Assembly: GCA_015039365.1 (NCBI GenBank)
Contig: WION01000015.1
Coordinates: forward strand, 62,001-126,000
Reading direction: 5' to 3'
Source: Amanita rubescens
Lineage: Eukaryota > Basidiomycota > Agaricomycetes > Agaricales > Amanitaceae
DNA: 64,000 nucleotides
In this document: positions 45,420 to 56,283 of the stretch, one piece after another
How positions within the stretch are numbered: position 1 is the stretch's first letter
Layout of the letters: every line of letters starts with the position of its first letter
Translations under genes and position numbers: made by a program
Notes under the pieces: model-generated
Told to the model about the DNA's origin: nothing
The model's database searches: none
What the model saw: the letters and a program-made list of their open reading frames with translations, nothing else

Positions 45420-45741
45420 CGAATTTATGATGCTAAAAAACTCTAATCATGACCCAGACTTTCATCCAGGATAGAATGCACAACGCGTACCTCGACTCTA
45501 TTGATACATCGAGCGAGTCATGTATACAATTTCCAGTGGCTCTGGCTCCGCGCTCGCTTCTAACATTATATACTTTGTGTACGGCTCTGGTATTCACTAT
45601 AATCATGCTAGGTTATTGAGATTAGCTGCTTAATCGACAAGCAGGTAAAAGCTAGCTTGGGTACGTGGTTGGGCATGAAAATGTCTTGAATCTGAGGCAA
45701 GCCACAAGCGCTGAGCTCTCGGCAAATACCGCGCCTTAGCA
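45420..45741. repeat. Family 5'-flank repeat, copy before 45742
   Basis: It is a near copy of 43160-43483 (see that entry). It ends in the leader directly before ATG 45742. Confidence 0.8.
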
Positions 45742-47406
45742 ATGTCCAACTTCAATTGCCATAGCCTATTGCCGCTACCCACGGGCAACGCTAACAATGT
45801 CGACCTCGCATCAATAGGACGAACGAACAGCGTCTATTCCGAAGAAGAGGAGGCATACATTAGGAACGTCCTGCTGGTCGCACAGCAGCAAAAGGAGGAA
45901 ATTGTGGACCTTATCGGCCGGTGCAAGGTAGCTCTGGCACCTCACAAGAAATTACCACCGGATGTCTTGCGGTCTATATTCCATTTTTCCAACCAGATAC
46001 GTGTGAAGTTTCCCCTATCAAAGCGCGGTGTCGGTTTACGTCTCCTCCGAATTACCCATGTTTGTTCTGCATGGAGGCAGCTTGCGTTGGAAACGCCTGC
46101 ATTGTGGAGCGAGCTGAGCATATATCTGTCATCTGCGGATCGGTCCCGGCATCACCAAAGGTTGTCCTCTGCAAGACAATGGTTTGCCCGTGCACAGGAT
46201 ATGCCCAGGTCATTGTTCATTCACCTCACTTGGCTTGACGACGACGACCCCGGGTCGCATTTACTACATGGCATATGGGAACAGATACTCGAATTCATGG
46301 CTCTGTATCGGTTAAGAGATTTAAAGCTGGAGTATCCTATCAATCAATTAGCACTGAAGCTACCGGACCACGTTTTGTCGTCGATTGAATGCCTGCATTT
46401 AACCACCGGCATTGACAATGATACAGTCAACCGCTCCGCCAAATCCCTTTTCTCTGATTTCGGGACACTCTCCAACCTCAAACGCTTAAAAATACGCGAC
46501 GCATCCAATCTTCGTGGTTTGGATAACATTGTTCGATGGCATCAGCTACGGACCCTTGACATTTGGGCATCTGAATACAGCGGAATAACACCCTCATTGT
46601 GTCTCAATGTTCTCCGTCATTGTCACTTACTCGAATATTGTAATCTCTCCCTCGCCAAGGAGCCATCGTTCGTGTCCACTGCTGTCGTCTCTGGGAAGGA
46701 AAAAATTGTCATTGCCAACATGCATCATCTTTCCCTATATTTTTTTGATGGCTCAGCGGCATCAGCGTTCCTCCAGCCTCTCGTTATCCCCAACATAACC
46801 AAGTTTCTTCTCAGGTTAGCATATTCCGAGGGGACACGGACTCAATTGAACTGTGATATGCCCGCGCTAATTGGCATTATCCAGCGCTCGGCGGGCATGC
46901 ATCAAATTCGCCGTCTGAAGATTGACACTTCTCCCTTGCTCGATATTGGCATTTTGCTGGAAATTTTACCTTCCTTGGAGCGGATTTCCATCAAATCTGG
47001 ACATCTCACTGCCAATGCCATAGACCGGTTGTCAAGTGGCAAGCTTGGGCCTCGGTTAAGCGATATTTATTTGGGTCAAATGCACGATGCGGCAGATAAG
47101 ATACTTTCAATGGTGGAGTTACGGCATCAGAATGCAACCAAGTCTTCTGACAGTGAGCAAATCGAGAGCACGCCTTGTCCATTCAATACGATATCAATTC
47201 CCTGCACCGCAGTGAACAGCTCAGGGTCCTATCGCAGCCGAATCGAAGATTTGTCTCTCGAGTGTGATGTTGACATGTGGTTGGGCCTTAGCGAAGACGA
47301 AGGCTTGGAAGAAGACTCGGAAGATGAATACCCAGAAGATGAACATTACTCAGAGAACGAAGATTACTCAGAAGACGAATCCGATTACGGATACGCCGAA
47401 CTCTGA
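45742..47406 (+). CDS. F-box/LRR-like protein, intact single-exon copy
   Basis: This 554-residue frame starts MSNFNCHSLLPLPTGNANNV. It is the closest relative of 25941-27596 on the opposite strand, with the same F-box-like block (LPPDVLRSIFHFSNQIRVKF, RITHVCSAWRQLALETPALW) and repeats. The acidic tail is also shared, DEYPEDEHYSENEDYSEDE, ending SDYGYAEL. The differences are scattered substitutions and small in-frame indels, with no frame break. Similarity continues about 0.4 kb past the stop and then into the orphan module at 47819. Confidence 0.88.
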   Translation: MSNFNCHSLLPLPTGNANNVDLASIGRTNSVYSEEEEAYIRNVLLVAQQQKEEIVDLIGRCKVALAPHKKLPPDVLRSIFHFSNQIRVKFPLSKRGVGLRLLRITHVCSAWRQLALETPALWSELSIYLSSADRSRHHQRLSSARQWFARAQDMPRSLFIHLTWLDDDDPGSHLLHGIWEQILEFMALYRLRDLKLEYPINQLALKLPDHVLSSIECLHLTTGIDNDTVNRSAKSLFSDFGTLSNLKRLKIRDASNLRGLDNIVRWHQLRTLDIWASEYSGITPSLCLNVLRHCHLLEYCNLSLAKEPSFVSTAVVSGKEKIVIANMHHLSLYFFDGSAASAFLQPLVIPNITKFLLRLAYSEGTRTQLNCDMPALIGIIQRSAGMHQIRRLKIDTSPLLDIGILLEILPSLERISIKSGHLTANAIDRLSSGKLGPRLSDIYLGQMHDAADKILSMVELRHQNATKSSDSEQIESTPCPFNTISIPCTAVNSSGSYRSRIEDLSLECDVDMWLGLSEDEGLEEDSEDEYPEDEHYSENEDYSEDESDYGYAEL

Positions 47407-47818
47407 TGCCTAAACTCGCAATGCTACTCAGCATTACCCAAAATTTTAATTTGCAATATATCTGTTTATAACCTAGCCTTTTGTCGCATAGATTTCTTGA
47501 TACATGATGTCTTTCTTTTACAAACCCCAATCCTTCTTACGGAGAGAATGGAAACAGTTGTTCTTGGTGTTATGATTTAATCACAATAGATTTCAGCCAT
47601 CCCAGGTTTGAGTCATTCCGGCCGCCAGTGTATGCCTCATTCACGGCAGAGACTCAAAGTCATTTAACAGATGGGGGTCGAGATGCGTTTGTTCTATTGT
47701 GAACTGTCAGTCGCCGATTTTTCTCGCTGGAAGGTGGTTACTCACGGACGACATGGTATAAATGGAACCAGGAGTACCCCAAAGGTAGGAGTACCGTGAA
47801 ACGAAGAGTTTCTCCAAT
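47407..47818. repeat. Inverted duplicate of 25551-25940
   Basis: The tract from TGATGCCTAAACTCGCAATG onward is the complement of the sequence downstream of the minus-strand F-box gene at 25941, including ATTTGCAATATATCTGTTTA. With the flanking genes it marks an inverted duplication of about 2.4 kb. Confidence 0.85.
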
Positions 47819-48052
47819 ATGGACGAGTTAAAGCAAGAGGTGGATGATCTCACAATTCATCCTCGCCTCGTCTTCGGCTCTGAATCGAAGCATGTCATGT
47901 CCTCATTCGACGCAGCTCGAACCATAGAGCCAGACAGGTACAAACATTCAGAGAGAAGGTCGCGTCCTTGGATAGTCAATTTGTTTGAAAGACTGGAGGG
48001 CATATCTTCTGGATTTGCTTCAAACGCAAAAATGGCTGAGAAAGGAGTCTGA
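47819..48052 (+). repeat. Orphan module 'MDELKQEVDDLTIH...', copy 2, open from ATG
   Basis: A 77-codon frame starts MDELKQEVDDLTIHPRLVFG and has RPWIVNLFERLEGISSGFAS then NAKMAEKGV before TGA. The motif is shared with 25286-25550 and 53624-53760. The frame stays open here, so it may be expressed, or it may be the first exon of a lost gene. No family is recognised. Confidence 0.55.
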
Positions 48053-48362
48053 CAAGGGGTTGGTGTGCACGTTACTAGCTTGCAACCGTTTGATCAGGGC
48101 ACCCAAAGGCCTGAGTCGAATGACCAGGGAAACGTGCTAGCTTGACTTAATCGCGTCAATGCGTCAGATGCTGCATTTCCGGGGACGTCGACGCTGTAGT
48201 AAACGGTGCTGGCCAGGTAATGCCTAACTTGGGACGAGAGCAAGCATCTGCATAGACTTCTCGTGGCCTTATGACGGGATGGCCCTTGGGAGGCTTTATG
48301 ATCCAGGAGGAAAGATCAGAGGGGTTAACGGTTGGGTCCGCTGAAACGCGGGAGCGTATTTC
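48053..48362. other. Gene-free stretch
   Basis: The start resembles 53720-53940 (GTTGGTGTGCACGTTA and GCTAGCTTGACTTAATCGCG types of tract). No gene was recognised. Confidence 0.4.
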
Positions 48363-49720
48363 CTAATAATATCTGGAGTTGAGTGTACAACCGGCGACGC
48401 CTTCGTGACTTTGAGTTGCATAAACCAGTATCAAGTATGAATATGAGCCACGACTGCAACGTGCAACTTTATGTAAATCAGCAACTCTGTACGTCGCCAA
48501 CATCGGTTGCAAAAGCCTCGACCTTTTACTCTCCTCGGGAGGTTTCCTGCGGGCCTTCTTAATCTCGATATTCCTGATGGTGCAGGTACTTTTGACACGG
48601 GCATGCGAGTCGTCATCCACTTGGTCTCGGTAAGTTACTGAGCTAATGGGTAAACTCGATTCGAGTGGGGTAGGCTGTTTTAGACCGGTTGTGACAGAAA
48701 GGGGAACTGTTGAGCCCGCATTGCTCATGGGCATTCGTCTGGGACCGGAGGTGATGGGTTGGGATGCCAAATTTGACCCGCTTGCCGTGTTTTCAACAGG
48801 ACTTTCAGAAACAGTAACACGTCGTGGACCAAACACTGTCTTCGTTGAACTGGTACTAGAAGCTACTACTGGTTTCGCGAGAATCGACTGATGCATTTAT
48901 TGTCCGCTCCTTGTAGAAGGTGCAGTCTCTTCGCCCGTTGCCTGCTTGTGGATAGTATATGGAGCAGCGTTCATCTGAGTCGTGGCACGAAGACTTGCGT
49001 CGTCAGTTGATTCAGCCTTTGCATGATGCGCCGTGGTATGCTTCACAATATGCAGAGCTTGGATCGCGGGCGGAGGCGTGACACTAGGCATTCGTCGTGG
49101 TGTGGACAGCCTGCGGTGCTTTACCTGGGGGATCACCTCTTCACCCGGTATAGAAAATGAATCTACTGGACTGCGGCGTGCAGCTGGAGAGGGCAATTTG
49201 GCTGCGGAGACCTTGAATGGCATGTCTGGGATAAAACGAGCCACGCATACAAGGGATGGTCTGCCTTCTGCTGGACTTGCCATCAAGCAGAGACGTAGGT
49301 CTTGTGATGGTTGACTGTTACCTCTCGGCGATGCTGTAGTGCCAAATTCAAAATCGCGCAAGTTTTTTATAGCAGCTTTACGTACTTGGCGATTGGAGTC
49401 TGTCGTCCCAAGGTCCGCACTGGGAGATGCAAGATCACTCTTTGCCTCGAATATCTGTTTCGGTGACTTTGTTGGATCATGAGACGCTGTGAACTTGAGT
49501 GAGATTAAGACCAACTGTAAGCGATGCGACAAACATACGCGCATGCTGCGTTTGAAGGAATTAACTCCTTCTATACCGTCCCGCAGCTTCTCCTGTTCTA
49601 GTTCAAAGTCAAAATTCTCGTCGTCGGTCAGGAGGGACTCGATAGTTTCTGTGAGATATTTTAACAAGTCAAAGCTCAAGTTAGACTGGAAATCTGTTTG
49701 GAAGGAGGCTTGAAGGTCGA
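48363..49720 (-). CDS. Serine/proline-rich hypothetical protein with an in-frame stop
   Basis: The minus-strand frame enters at an acceptor near 49721 (RPIDLQASFQTDFQSNLSFD) and continues LLKYLTETIESLLTDDENFD, then a low-complexity basic/serine/proline region (RRSPVDSFSIPGEEVIPQVK), to TAA at 48897-48899. Directly after that stop, in the same frame, an ATG opens another 177 codons of similar composition (TVFGPRRVTVSESPVENTAS, then KKARRKPPEESKRSRLLQPM). It is therefore one gene with a nonsense codon, or a gene with an intron I cannot place, or two frames by chance. The start is not found. A helical head with a long disordered tail resembles chromosome or kinetochore proteins in style, but no family is claimed. 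Confidence 0.5.
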
Positions 49721-49989
49721 TGGGACGCTATCCTGGGAGCACGTCGCGTAGAAGATTGGGTACCACCTGGGCAAAGTTGATGTCTATGGTGTGCTGAGAT
49801 TGTTGGTTGTCCACAGAATGACATTATTTGTTTCATTCGCATCGAAAGAAATGTGGTTTAAACAAATGACTCGAAGTATCGTCAGATGGCGTCTGTCGAT
49901 GGATTGTGGTTGTTTGAGCGTGGGTTGAACACGGTGACCACGCTCGGAAAACGTCGCCGCCAATTTCAGTCGGAACTTGATGCCCAGTT

Positions 49990-51576
49990 ATGCTAACGGA
50001 CCGCTCAATATCATCAATAGGGCGAACGAACAGAAATTACTCTGAAGAAGAGGAAATACACATTCGGAGCGCTCAACTGGCCGCAGAATCCCTGTTACTG
50101 TCAGGGAATGTAGATGGCGATCCGCAGCGAAGGGAGGAGATCGTCGACTTCATCTGCCGGTGCAAGGTAGCCCTGGCACCTTACAAGAAACTGCCACACG
50201 ACGTCTTTCGGACCATATTTCATTTTTGCTGCAACGAAACGCACGTAGATTTTCCCTTATCAACTTCGTACGACGTGGATTTATGTCTCCTCCGCATCAC
50301 CCATGTTTGTTCTGCGTGGAGACAGCTTGCATTGGAAACGCCAGCCTTGTGGAGCGACATTGGTATCTATCTATCGTCCAGAAATCGGGAGCGGCATCAA
50401 AAGACATTGTTTTCTGCCAGGCAATGGTTTGACCGCGCACAGGATATGCCCAGATCATTGATCATTGGGCTCCGTTGGTCAGACACGTACAGCAGCTCGC
50501 AAAGTTTGCGTGACTTATGGGGACAGGTACTCGAATTTATAGCTCTTTATCCGATAAAAGAATTAGAGCTGGAGTATCCTATCAATGATTTCACTTTAAT
50601 ATTAAAGCTACCAAACCATACTTGGCCATCGATTGAATGCTTGAAGTTGATCGGTAATGATAACTTGGACAGTGGCCTCGACAAATTGCTCTTCTCTCAT
50701 TTCCGAACACTCTCCAATCTCAGACACTTCCATATACGCGATGCCTACGATCTTCGTGGTTTGGAACATGCTGTCCCATGGCATCAGCTACAGACTCTTG
50801 AAATACGGACATCCAGACACAGCGGAATAAAGCCCTCGTTGTGTCTCAATATGCTCCGTCAGTGTCGATTACTCGAAGATTGTAGTCTATCCCTTGCAAA
50901 GGAGCCATCGTTCACGTCCGCTGTCACCTATACTAAAGAGGAACGAATTATCCTTTCCAATATGAAATATTTCAGTCTCGAGTTTTGCGATGGTTCAGCG
51001 GCATCGGCGTTCCTGCAGCCACTCGTTATCCCCAGTATAACGACACTCGTTCTAGAGCTACCGATTCTTGAAAGGAAACGGACTCGATTGAACTGTGATA
51101 TGCCTGCACTAATTGGCATTATCCAGCGCTCAGCAGGAATGCATCAGATTTCCCTTCTGGAAATCGAAATTTCTTCTCATGTGCTCGATGTTGGCGTTTT
51201 ACTTGGACTCCTACCATCCTTGGAGCGGATTTCTATCAAATCTGGACATCTCGATGACAATGCCATAAAAGGATTGTCGACCGGCAAGCTTGGGCCTCGG
51301 TTATACGAGATTTGTTTGGATCACATGCACGATGCAGACAAGATACTTTCAATGGTGGAATCGCGTTATCGGAATGCAACTAGATCTTCTGATGGCGAGA
51401 ACAGCCTCTGCCCATTTGAGTGCGTATGGATTTCCTGCACCGCGGCCGGCAAACCACAGTTCTATCGCAACAGAATTACATTTTTATCTGAGCTGTGTAA
51501 CGCTCTCATCTGGTTGGGTGTTGGATTTGGCAAAGGCCAAGACTCGCAAGATGAAAACTCAGAAGACGACTCCTAA
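49990..51576 (+). CDS. F-box/LRR-like protein, diverged intact copy
   Basis: This 528-residue intronless frame starts MLTDRSISSIGRTNRNYSEE. The F-box-like region is YKKLPHDVFRTIFHFCCNET, then LLRITHVCSAWRQLALETPA. Repeats include LSNLRHFHIRDAYDLRGLEH, MHQISLLEIEISSHVLDVGV and LLPSLERISIKSGHLDDNAI, and the tail is short and acidic (QDSQDENSEDDS). It is more divergent than the 43.5/45.7/27 kb group and has a CNET insertion after the F-box-like helix. The frame is whole. Confidence 0.86.
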   Translation: MLTDRSISSIGRTNRNYSEEEEIHIRSAQLAAESLLLSGNVDGDPQRREEIVDFICRCKVALAPYKKLPHDVFRTIFHFCCNETHVDFPLSTSYDVDLCLLRITHVCSAWRQLALETPALWSDIGIYLSSRNRERHQKTLFSARQWFDRAQDMPRSLIIGLRWSDTYSSSQSLRDLWGQVLEFIALYPIKELELEYPINDFTLILKLPNHTWPSIECLKLIGNDNLDSGLDKLLFSHFRTLSNLRHFHIRDAYDLRGLEHAVPWHQLQTLEIRTSRHSGIKPSLCLNMLRQCRLLEDCSLSLAKEPSFTSAVTYTKEERIILSNMKYFSLEFCDGSAASAFLQPLVIPSITTLVLELPILERKRTRLNCDMPALIGIIQRSAGMHQISLLEIEISSHVLDVGVLLGLLPSLERISIKSGHLDDNAIKGLSTGKLGPRLYEICLDHMHDADKILSMVESRYRNATRSSDGENSLCPFECVWISCTAAGKPQFYRNRITFLSELCNALIWLGVGFGKGQDSQDENSEDDS

Positions 51577-51833
51577 GGATATGGAAATATTCGATGGTTC
51601 CGTATTTGACAAATAACTACTAGTTACCGCCCCGGAACAATTTACGTAGCGTTCTTTCGAGTTCCTTCCTTTACGACTTCCCAGTACTTTCAATGAAGAG
51701 GTTTTATGACTTTCAACTAATCATTCAGACTGGTGATACGTACATTCTAAGTCACAGTAGTAGTAGGGTAACAAGAAAAGATGAGATAGGAGACATAATA
51801 CCGCCCTGCTTCAAGCTGCAATATACATGCTCA

Positions 51834-52944
51834 TCACAAGGTTGCTACGCCGCTTTCTCCTTCAACTACCGCGTTCGAACTTTTGACCCCAAAAGTGGTT
51901 AGTTGGATTTCATCCGTCAAACTCTCCCGACATTCCACTCTGTTTAGAGCTACTCGTATCAATAGGAGATCATACGCAATTCCGGGGAGAGGGTAATACT
52001 GGAAGCAATGAATAAATCATGATGGTAGACGTTGCCAATGACGTACTATAGCACCGAATACTATCAATGGAAGCTGGGATCCATTGGGCAAAAGACTGAT
52101 AAGTGTCCCAGCGAGAACGCCAATGCCCGCGACGGTGTAAAGCAAACCTGACTCTGCGATAACGCGAATTGCAAAAGTGAAATCGGCGCGCATGCGATGA
52201 CCACGCCTTTTATTCCTATATATCTGGATTATAATGGCAGCTGAAGCATGATTTAGCATCCTGATCGGATAAACATCCAGCTTACATGTTGCGTATAAGT
52301 TGATGACGATGGTTGAGAAGACGTAGCCCTCTTGAACTATGAGTACCGGTCTCCATTGGGTTATTAGTGTGAATAGTGAGATTTGTGTTTCCACGGTTTT
52401 GAGAGAATTCCAGTACGAGACCGAGATAATGGTGGAGAAGTTGTATAGTAATAGGACAACGGGTAGCACTATAATGGGCCACCGTTTTTGGTAAACAACC
52501 CAACAACGGTAAGTCTGATAAAGACTGGTGAACAGAGATCCACGAAAGCTCAGGCCCACGAACCAGAGCGCTATCCGCGGTCATTGACTCCAAGGTAATT
52601 AGTGCATCTGAGAGAGACTAGAGCCAGTTATGGATAACAACGATACTTCTGAATGGTAGAATACGCACGGTTAAGACGCCCGCCAACGCCAGATTATTGT
52701 TGCCCCGCATAGCAAGTAAAAAAGATCCCAGACAGATGCCAAGGTTTATAACGGAGAAAGCGAACACAAGGATAGTGACGACTATCATAGCCCACAAGCC
52801 GGTGTCGCCCCTGCGTATCTTCCAGTCGTGACCTGAATGAATCTGCCATCGCAGGCAGACAAGGAAAGTGACGCAGTGTATACCGTTCATGATTGCCAGT
52901 ATTATCACCGAAAGAAAGGCTACTTCGGTCTCGGATAGTATCAT
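51834..52944 (-). CDS. Multi-pass membrane protein of basidiomycete-specific type
   Basis: Exon 1 (52944-52669) encodes two hydrophobic helices: ETEVAFLSVIILAIMNGIHC and MIVVTILVFAFSVINLGICL. Further exons give SLFTSLYQTYRCWVVYQKRW, IIVLPVVLLLYNFSTIISVS, VFSTIVINLYATCKLD, GLLYTVAGIGVLAGTLISLL and, after a 49-base intron, the tail YYPLPGIAYDLLLIRVALNR, ending at TGA 51834. About seven helices and the YRCWVVY motif match a large family of Agaricomycete membrane proteins of unknown function. Between ADSALV and FVGLSF, near 52560, I cannot join the frame cleanly: either one base is missing or an intron escaped me. A paralogue's tail opens the window at 1-166. Confidence 0.65.
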
Positions 52945-53623
52945 GTCGTCTCTAGCCTGTGTGATGTTTTTGCTGGTACTTATATACCTAGTTTTTCTAT
53001 TCGGAATGCTTTGTCCTCAAAAAAGGCAAGCATTGCGGGCGTCTCTTCACTGAGGTCCATGTGTATCCCATGTGCATTCGGTGCCTTAGGGTCCAGGTCC
53101 ACTTTCCTTATCAGTATCCCTTGTTTCCAGGATCCTGTCCCATTGCGTCAAGATGCAGTCAGACACGTTCATGTTGACGTTAACCTGACACTGGCCAAAT
53201 TCATCCATCTAAGCACACCGATTGAATTAGGTCTCGCGATACGACTTGTTAAATCACGAACACATACCTTACATTCCGAAAGCTGGCCAATCATGAATCG
53301 CAAATGTTGATGGCAAGCAAAACTTCCTGGCATATACATATGCCTAACCTGCTTTATCTGGATATCAGGATTCCACGGCTGAAACAATTGAAAGATTCCA
53401 TTGTTTCATGATGGGCACGCCAGGGCCTCATAGGAAAAACGTGCAGAATAGACTATCTCTGATTAGCAAGAAGAGGGGCTGATAGGGTTCGGGTAGACTG
53501 TCGGCGTTAAACTGAAACGCGCAGAGAGGATGGCATCAACCACATGAACATTACGGTTCGTGCTAGATTTGACGGAAACATGCAACTACGTATAGTTACC
53601 GCGCCTGAACGGTTATTGTTCCT
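52945..53623. other. Gene-free stretch
   Basis: No gene was recognised; short open frames here have no supporting motif. A TATA-like TATATACC lies at about 52980, upstream of the membrane-protein gene. Confidence 0.4.
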
Positions 53624-53760
53624 TTGAATAGTCAATTTGTGGAAGGCATTTCTTCCGGACTTGTTTCATTAAATACTGCTCAGGTCAGGCGCGAAAATGG
53701 CTGGGAAAGGACAGGGGGTCGGTGTGCACGTTAGCTTGCAACCGTATGACCATATGATCG
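53624..53760 (+). repeat. Orphan module, decayed copy 3
   Basis: The tract ATAGTCAATTTGTGGAAGGC, then ATTTCTTCCGGACTTG and GAAAATGGCTGGGAAAGGAC, matches 47970-48060 with frame-breaking changes. It sits upstream of the broken F-box copy, as copy 1 sits beside another F-box fragment. Confidence 0.65.
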
Positions 53761-53982
53761 GGGGGCGACTCACGAAGGGTAATACAAAACTTTCAAAGAA
53801 GTCTTGTGATTGGCGCGGTAAAGTGGATTGGTACACAGATGACCAGGGCCATATCTTCAAACGCGCTAGCTTGACGCGTCAAATACTGTATTGTCGGGGG
53901 ACGTTCAAGACGTTCAAGTCACTGTGCTGGGCCTAATCAGAGGTAGTAACTGGCAAACAGTGACCACGCTCGGCAAACACCG

Positions 53983-55453
53983 CATATCGACCTCTCGTCA
54001 ATAGGACGAACAAACATAGTCTGCTCTGAAAAAGAGGAGATACGCATTCGGATCATTCAGCTGGGCGCAGAATCCCCGTTACAGGGATCGTAGATCTACG
54101 GCGAAGAGAGGAAATCGTGGACCTTATCGGCCGGTGCAAGATTGCGTTAGCACCTCACAAAAGACTGCCACTTGATGTCTTGCGGTCCACATTCCATTTT
54201 TGCAGCGAGGTACGCGTGACGTTTCCACTAGCATCAGCACGCAGCGGCATTGATCGCGACTCTCCATGTCTCCTCCGCATCACCCGCGTCTGCTCTGCAT
54301 GGAGGCAGATTGCCTTAGAAACACCAGCGACATTTGTATATCTCTACCAGAGACGGATTGGAAACGGCATAACAGGACATTGTCTTCTGCCAGACAATGG
54401 TTCGACCGTGCGCGGGATGTGGGCAGATCATTGTTCATTCATTTCGGTGCAGTCATCCCAGCGGACTCACATATCAGCCCACACTTGCACGACTCATGGA
54501 AACAGCTACTGGAATTTATGGCTCTATATCGGTTAAAAGAATTGCTCTTGGTGTATCTAGCGTTGAAGCTCCCAGATCATACCTGGCAGTCGATCGAACG
54601 CTTGCAATGTGAATTGGCCAAGTTCCACTGGGCAACAACCTTTTGGAAACTTGTCAATCTCAGGCATTTAAAGATACCCGGTTCTCTCCTTCTCGATGGT
54701 ATGGATCGAATTGTACCATGGCATCAGCTGCGGACGTTTGAGATAGGGGCATTCCGGGAGTATCCAGTAACACCTTCATCATGTCTCAATATGCTCCGTC
54801 AGTCCCGATTACTTGAACATTGCTGCATAATGTTATCGAAAGAACCATCGTCACGGTTCACGTTCAAATCTACTTTCTTTTCCACGGAGGAAAAAATTGT
54901 TCTCGCCAACGTGGATTATTTCGAAGCGAAATTTTGGGATGGTCTAGCAGTACCATTATTCCTCCGGCCACTTATCATGCCCAATATTACCACATTCTCC
55001 CTCGGGCCAGCGAGTAGCGAGGAATTACGTTGTGATATGGCATGCGTCGGATTCGCTATCTAAAGATCGACGCCTCTTCGTCTGTGCTTGATATTGGCAC
55101 TTTGCTGGAACTTCTACCCTCCTTGGAGTCAATATCCATCAAATCCGGACGTCTCACTGATAATGCCATAGAGCGATTATCGATTGGCAAGCTTAGACCT
55201 CGGCTACGAGACATTTTTTTCGTCTTACCTGCACAATGCAGATAAGATACTTTCAATGGTGGAATTGCGCTATCACGAGCAGATCGAAGATGTTACTCTA
55301 TTCAAGAAAATATACATTTCCTGTTCTAAGCCTAGGGTTAAAAGCCAGCAATTCTATCGCGAAAGAGTCGCATTATTGTCTGGGAGATGTGACGCTGACA
55401 TCCACTTGAAATTTGATGAAGCTCGATTCTCCGACTCGGATGATTATTACTGA
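53983..55453 (+). pseudogene. F-box/LRR-like family copy with several frame breaks
   Basis: It begins without an ATG (SSIGRTNIVCSEKEEIRIRI), then reads DLIGRCKIALAPHKRLPLDV, LLRITRVCSAWRQIALETPA, YRLKELLLVYLALKLPDHTW, MLRQSRLLEHC, VPLFLRPLIMPNITTFSLGP and LLELLPSLESISIKSGRL, ending DSDDYY at 55453. The frame changes at about 54088, 54330, 55042 and 55220. The substitutions give it the longest divergence in the cluster, so it is an old pseudogene. Confidence 0.85.
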
Positions 55454-55769
55454 TTGGGCGATATGAAACTGAGTTTCGACCAACGGAGGGACGGCGAAAG
55501 GGCGGCGTTTGCGGAGATCATGGCGGTCACTGGCAAGTTACCGAACCGGAACGGTTTCTTTCTTTTACACATTCTTGCGAAAAAAGAAATTTTATGCCTT
55601 TCAACTCATCATTCAGAGGGCGATCCTTAATTGTTCCCTAGCCTTGCGTAATTCCAATAAGCACAAACGATTGTATCTCGGATTATTATTCTAGCATTCA
55701 TGACATATATACAGTAGTCTCCTAAATCATATGATTCTGAAAACCCGTCACCGTCTGCTTCAACGCAAC
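55454..55769. other. Convergent intergenic stretch
   Basis: The 316 bases between the broken F-box copy and the 3' end of the small five-exon gene hold no visible gene. Confidence 0.4.
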
Positions 55770-56283
55770 CTAATCCTTACGACAGCCGAACAAGCCGGAC
55801 CAGGAGATATCAGACTTGGGAGCACCCCAAGCCTGGTCTTCCCAGTCGAGTAAATCTTCTTCACACTACGAAAAGAAAAATCAGCGTCCCAAATAACTTG
55901 TTCCGGCAGCACACAAAACGTACAACTTCGTACTTGTACATTTTACCCTTTTTTCCCTCTTCCGGAATCGCGATCTATTTAGTTAGACGATCAGTTTCTT
56001 TTAACTTGTGACAATCGTCAAGCGGTGGACTTACCAAAGTACTGGCATCACTGACACTGGATCTCGCAGAGTTGGACCCAGAGGTGATGTCAATCTACCG
56101 AAAGAAAAAGAATTAGGGAGAGCCGCGAATGGGTTCAAACTATATTTACATACCTTGGATTTACGGAACTTGAGCGAAAATTTGGATTGAGTAGAAACGC
56201 GCTTGTTCTATATCGCAATCGGTTATCAGTCGCTTCGTCCCAGGCTTGGCTTATTAGACACGAGGGATACTCACGGACAACAT
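55770..56283 (-). CDS. Five-exon small protein, family member 2 (89 residues)
   Basis: Exons 56283-56275, 56207-56154, 56094-56035, 55974-55924 and 55865-55770 join to 89 residues, all introns phase 0 (58-67 bases). The protein starts MLSNKRVSTQSKFSLKFRKS. It continues with SGSNSARSSVSDASTL, a basic EEGKKGKMYKYEV, and the end block EEDLLDWEDQAWGAPKSDIS, WSGLFGCRKD. Member 1 at 34539-35029 shares NKR, TQSK, LKFRKSK, RSSVSDA(S/N)TL, K(M)..K and EDLLD.EDQAWG.P in order; exons 3 and 5 are the same length (60 and 96 bases). No signal peptide, membrane helix or known domain. Conservation at both ends, with a loose middle, argues for selection on a folded or binding peptide pair. Confidence 0.78.
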
